In this document: positions 5,630 through 8,107 of the stretch, in pieces
How the letters are laid out: the number at the start of each line of letters is the position of its first letter
Numbering within the stretch: position 1 is the stretch's first letter
Assembly (NCBI GenBank): GCA_965363355.1
Contig: CBDTTM010000112.1
Coordinates: 1-8,107 of the forward strand
Length of the DNA: 8,107 nucleotides
Direction: 5' to 3'
DNA from: CBDTTM01 sp965363355
GTDB taxonomy: Bacteria; Bacillota; Negativicutes; Selenomonadales; Selenomonadaceae
The notes under the pieces: model-generated
What the model was told of the DNA's origin: nothing
What the model saw: only the letters and a program-made list of their open reading frames with translations
Databases searched by the model: none
Translations under genes and position numbers: made by a program

Positions 5630-6715
5630 ATGGCTATTTTGCAAGAAATAAAGAATAAAATCATGAACGGGGAACGACTCACGAAGGCGGACGGACTCGC
5701 CTTATACGATTGCAATGACTTGTCCGAGCTCGGTGCTTTGGCGGATATGGTTCGTCAGCGCATCAGCGGAGACTACGTATATTATAATGTCAATCGTCAT
5801 ATCAATTTGACGAATATCTGTACATCGCGTTGCTCGTTTTGCGCGTTTGGTTGTGACGAGGGCAGCAAGAACGCCTATGAGATGGATATGCAGAAAGTGC
5901 GCGAGACCGTGCAGCAGGCAATGAAGGACCCAGATCTAAGCGGGCTCCATATCGTCAGCGGTCTTCATCCGAGCTGGCCGTTCAGCTATTATGTGGACAT
6001 CATCAAGATGCTCAAACAAGAATTTCCTAAGCTTCATCTCAAAGGTTTCACTGGTGTTGAAATCACGCATTTTGCGAAGATTTCGGGGAAATCTATCGAG
6101 GAAGTCTTGCAGATCTTGAAAGATGCAGGGCTCGAGGCAATGCCAGCTGGTGGCGCAGAAATCCTGTCAGATCGCATTCGCGAGAAGCTTTGCCCGAATA
6201 AAGCGACCGCAAAGCAGTGGCTCGATGTCGCGCGGGCGGCACATAAACTTGGCATCAAGACCAACGCCAGCATGCTCTATGGGCACATTGAAACCTATGA
6301 AGAACGCATCGACCATTTATTGGCTTTGCGTGATTTGCAGGATGAAACCGGTGGCTTCCAGACCTTTGTCTGTTTTCCATTTTTACCGGGCAATACAGAA
6401 CTCGAAGCTTCGATTACGCGTACTTCTGTTTGGGATGACCTCAAGACCATGGCGATTTCACGCTTGATGCTCGATAATTTCCATAACGTCAAAGCTTACT
6501 GGGTCATGTTGACCTTGCCGATTGCGCAACTCGCGCTTGGCTTTGGTGCCAACGACATCGACGGAACTATTCAAGAAGAAAAAATCATGCACGCTGCCGG
6601 AGCAAAGACGAGCCGCTCCCTGAGCAAAGAAGTCCTCATTGAGAAAATCAAAGAGGCAGGGCGGATTCCAGCTGAATGTGACTGCAACTTCAATATCATT
6701 CGGACTTTTGCCTAA
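5630..6715 (+). CDS. mqnE: Aminofutalosine synthase (radical SAM), menaquinone biosynthesis
   Basis: A 361-aa cytoplasmic radical SAM enzyme that joins 3-[(1-carboxyvinyl)oxy]benzoate with a SAM-derived adenosyl radical to make aminofutalosine, an early step of the futalosine route to menaquinone. The cluster-binding motif is CTSRCSFC (Cys64, Cys68, Cys71) following NVNRHINLTNI. Other family segments are KGFTGVEITHFAK, a GGAEIL stretch, CPNKATAKQWLDVARAAHKLGIKTNASMLYGHIET (in parts), LQDETGGFQTF and KAYWVMLTLPIAQLALGFGANDIDGT. The length is usual. ATG 5630 is chosen because AAAGGTG (5615-5621) lies eight bases upstream; the frame is open further upstream but would overlap cadA. The related enzyme MqnC is the main alternative, but the AYWVML and NDIDGT regions favour MqnE. 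No other menaquinone gene is in the window. Confidence 0.88.
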   Translation: MAILQEIKNKIMNGERLTKADGLALYDCNDLSELGALADMVRQRISGDYVYYNVNRHINLTNICTSRCSFCAFGCDEGSKNAYEMDMQKVRETVQQAMKDPDLSGLHIVSGLHPSWPFSYYVDIIKMLKQEFPKLHLKGFTGVEITHFAKISGKSIEEVLQILKDAGLEAMPAGGAEILSDRIREKLCPNKATAKQWLDVARAAHKLGIKTNASMLYGHIETYEERIDHLLALRDLQDETGGFQTFVCFPFLPGNTELEASITRTSVWDDLKTMAISRLMLDNFHNVKAYWVMLTLPIAQLALGFGANDIDGTIQEEKIMHAAGAKTSRSLSKEVLIEKIKEAGRIPAECDCNFNIIRTFA

Positions 6716-6734
6716 AAAAGGTGATAGAGGAGTA

Positions 6735-6763
6735 TTCCCCGGTGATATAGAATGATATATAAT
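6735..6763 (+). promoter_or_regulatory. Possible promoter for the 92-aa/198-aa gene pair
   Basis: A perfect TATAAT lies at 6758-6763. The hexamer 17 bases upstream (TTCCCC, 6735-6740) is a poor -35. No terminator is visible after mqnE, so this may supplement read-through from mqnE. Confidence 0.4.
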
Positions 6764-6805
6764 GGGAACTATCTCAGAATCAGTCAAACAATTAGGAGGA
6801 TGGAA

Positions 6806-7084
6806 ATGTCAGAAAGATTAACTATACAGGAAGTGCTCAAAGAGTACGGCGTACCGGAAATCAAACTCGACATTCATGCTACGCGTACAGAATGCTTGAA
6901 ACTTCGTGAAAAGCTCGTGGCGATTCGCGATGTGAGCCAGGCTAAAGAACAAGGCTATTTGGATATCGAATGCAAGCTTTATATCGATGTACATGATATC
7001 GATCGTTACCTGTCAGGAGAACTTGATACTTTAGGTGAAATCTATGCATTCCCTGAAGATATAAAGTCCTATAAGGAGGAATAA
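6806..7084 (+). CDS. Hypothetical acidic protein, 92 aa
   Basis: I do not recognise a family. The product starts MSERLTIQEVLKEYGVPEIK and is soluble, acidic and free of signal peptide or membrane segments. It has an amphipathic central helix (TECLKLREKLVAIRDVSQAK), then a short region rich in Ile, Asp and Tyr (YLDIECKLYIDVHDIDRYL) and a charged tail. ATG 6806 is chosen because AGGAGG (6794-6799) lies six bases upstream; ATG 6800 abuts that site, and ATG 6752 lies upstream of it. The stop is two bases before the start of the next gene, whose ribosome binding site lies inside this ORF, so the two are cotranscribed and likely coupled. Working with the downstream membrane protein is an inference from this arrangement only. 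Confidence 0.75.
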   Translation: MSERLTIQEVLKEYGVPEIKLDIHATRTECLKLREKLVAIRDVSQAKEQGYLDIECKLYIDVHDIDRYLSGELDTLGEIYAFPEDIKSYKEE

Positions 7085-7086
7085 AA

Positions 7087-7683
7087 ATGAATTCGAAGAA
7101 AATAATCGCTCTTGTGGTGATTTGTGTATTTGCAATGTCCTCGCTGGCTTTTGCCGCGAAGGGTGGAGCTAAGGTATCGGCGCCAAAGGCGGCACCGAGT
7201 ATGTCGACACAGCAAAAAACTCCGGCGGCATCTACGACAAAAGAATACAAACCTTCACAAGATGCCAAATCCATCGATAAAAATGCACCAGCAGCTGCAA
7301 CGGCGAAATCTCCGGCAGCCGCAACATCTAGCAGCTCCCCTTGGGGCGGCATGATGCGAAACATCGGCTTGTTTGCCGGTGGTATGTTCCTCGGCGGCAT
7401 GCTCAGCCATCTGTTTGGCATGGGTTCAGCTGGTCTGTTCTCCGATATCATGGGATTATTGCTCAATGTAGTGATGATCGGTGTAGTCATCATGATTGCG
7501 CGCATGCTTTGGAATAAATTCAAAGGTAGATCCAACCAGTCTGCCAATCCGTATCAGAGCCAGTCGCAGCCATCTGCGCCGATGCAGGCTTCACGCCGCG
7601 AAGAAATCATTGACGTGACTCCGCAGGTAAGAGGCAACGACTATAATAGCAAAACCAAAGCGGACGAATATCGCAGCCGCTAA
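7087..7683 (+). CDS. Secreted/membrane protein resembling the N-terminal half of Tim44-like proteins, 198 aa
   Basis: Residues 1-23 form a clear signal peptide (basic start, hydrophobic core, cleavage likely after AFA). Residues 24-84 are low complexity, rich in Ala, Lys, Ser, Thr and Pro. A Gly/Met-rich hydrophobic segment (about 92-112, with GLFAGGMFLGGMLSHLFGMG) and a second hydrophobic helix (about 117-140, ending RMLWNKFKGR) follow, then a polar Gln/Ser-rich tail with REEIIDVTPQ. Bacterial Tim44-like proteins have the same order of signal, low-complexity linker, glycine-rich helix and second helix, but continue into a folded Tim44 domain; that domain is missing here because the gene ends at 198 aa. 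AAGGAGG (7073-7079) lies seven bases before ATG 7087. Function unknown; the Tim44 resemblance is architectural, not proven homology. Confidence 0.8.
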   Translation: MNSKKIIALVVICVFAMSSLAFAAKGGAKVSAPKAAPSMSTQQKTPAASTTKEYKPSQDAKSIDKNAPAAATAKSPAAATSSSSPWGGMMRNIGLFAGGMFLGGMLSHLFGMGSAGLFSDIMGLLLNVVMIGVVIMIARMLWNKFKGRSNQSANPYQSQSQPSAPMQASRREEIIDVTPQVRGNDYNSKTKADEYRSR

Positions 7684-7740
7684 ATGAAATAACAAATGCC
7701 CTTTATCGCTACTGGTGATAAAGGGCATTTTCGTTTCATT
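7683..7740 (+). terminator. Hairpin terminator after the 198-aa gene
   Basis: AAATGCCCTTTATC (7694-7707) pairs perfectly with GATAAAGGGCATTT (7717-7730) around a 9-base loop, followed by a short T-rich run TTTTCGTTT. Outer arms AATGAAA (7683-7689) and TTTCATT (7734-7740) can extend it. The strong stem directly after the stop codon supports termination, though the U-tract is interrupted. Confidence 0.8.
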
Positions 7741-7769
7741 AGGAAAATTTACTTATGATAAACTTTATA

Positions 7770-7798
7770 TTGACCGAGGTCAGTAATAGATATATAAT
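7770..7798 (+). promoter_or_regulatory. Promoter of the tetR-family gene
   Basis: TTGACC (7770-7775) and a perfect TATAAT (7793-7798) are 17 bases apart, a near-consensus promoter about 50 bases upstream of the TetR-family start codon. Confidence 0.75.
7771..7782. promoter_or_regulatory. Palindrome over the -35 box, possible TetR autoregulatory operator
   Basis: TGACC-GA-GGTCA is a perfect 5-2-5 inverted repeat lying on the -35 hexamer of the promoter in front of the TetR-family gene. TetR-family repressors commonly bind such short palindromes in their own promoters, so autorepression is plausible. The repeat is short and other targets are not visible. Confidence 0.45.
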
Positions 7799-7853
7799 AA
7801 AAACTCATGAAGGATAGACCGTGAAGTTGAATCTATTTGTAAGGAGATAGAGA

Positions 7854-8107
7854 ATGCGTATTAGAAAGGATCCGGAAATTCGGAAAAAAGAATTATTGGA
7901 TGCAGCTTTGGAACTTTTTTCATCGGTTGGTTATGAAAAAACCATGGTTGTTGATATTGTTAAGCGAGCAGGTGTGGCGAAAGGAACGTTTTTTTATTAT
8001 TTTCCAACAAAAGAAGCGGTGTTGGAAGCTATTTGCATGCAATGGGCAAATGAATTTGCAACAGCATTTTATCTACATACAATGAACGATTCGAGTTTGG
8101 ACAAGAT
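7854..8107 (+). CDS. TetR/AcrR-family transcriptional regulator, N-terminal part (runs off the window)
   Basis: The first 84 codons are present and the frame is open to the window edge. The N-terminal DNA-binding domain is typical of TetR/AcrR: MRIRKDPEIRKKELLDAALE, then LFSSVGYEKT and the helix-turn-helix region (about residues 30-49) VVDIVKRAGVAKGTFFYYF, followed by the usual PTKEAVLEAI. The ligand-binding C-terminal domain lies outside the window, so the inducer and targets cannot be guessed. AAGGAG (7841-7846) is seven bases before the ATG. It has its own promoter with a palindrome over the -35 box. Efflux or membrane genes commonly follow such regulators, but nothing downstream is visible. 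Confidence 0.9.
   Translation, partial: MRIRKDPEIRKKELLDAALELFSSVGYEKTMVVDIVKRAGVAKGTFFYYFPTKEAVLEAICMQWANEFATAFYLHTMNDSSLDK

Noticed and set aside
6942..7547. 201-codon open frame antisense to the 92-aa and 198-aa genes
   Set aside because: The plus-strand genes have proper ribosome binding sites and a clear signal peptide; the antisense product is biased sequence from the low-complexity region.
7900..8085. 61-codon open frame within the TetR-family gene
   Set aside because: It is a shadow in a shifted frame; the TetR frame starting at 7854 has a ribosome binding site and a clear helix-turn-helix.

Overview
The window looks like chromosomal DNA of a low-to-moderate GC, Gram-positive-related anaerobe. 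The protein flavour, the strong AGGAGG-type ribosome binding sites and the mix of genes would suit a Selenomonas/Veillonella-like member of the Negativicutes. That placement is inference; no rRNA or other marker is present. I see no IS element, phage gene, CRISPR array, tRNA or rRNA.

Left part (1-2700, minus strand): a leftward cluster reads, in transcription order, a membrane-anchored MutS-like ATPase (2632-854), then two tandem paralogues of the glucitol/sorbitol PTS IIA domain (825-472 and 362-12). The promoter-proximal gene has an extended -10 element, the second gene follows after 28 bases, and the third has its own likely promoter. No IIB/IIC permease genes are in the window, so the IIA proteins look like orphans here.

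Middle (2700-5530, plus strand): a divergent AT-rich spacer leads to two very small translationally coupled ORFs ending in a strong intrinsic terminator. Next comes a cadA/zntA-type P1B-2 heavy-metal ATPase. It has a well-formed promoter whose start region is covered by a 26-bp inverted repeat closely resembling the operators of ArsR/SmtB-family metal sensors; no such sensor gene is in the window.

Right part (5530-8107, plus strand): mqnE (aminofutalosine synthase, futalosine route to menaquinone) has its own promoter and two palindromes in its leader. It is followed by a two-gene unit encoding an unrecognised 92-aa acidic protein and a 198-aa secreted/membrane protein that resembles the N-terminal half of bacterial Tim44-like proteins. 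A hairpin terminator closes this unit. The window ends inside a TetR-family regulator whose promoter carries a small palindrome over the -35 box.

Most genes are housekeeping or stress functions arranged in short transcription units. The least explained parts are the orphan PTS IIA pair next to the MutS-like protein, the coupled micro-ORFs before cadA, and the 92-aa/198-aa pair.
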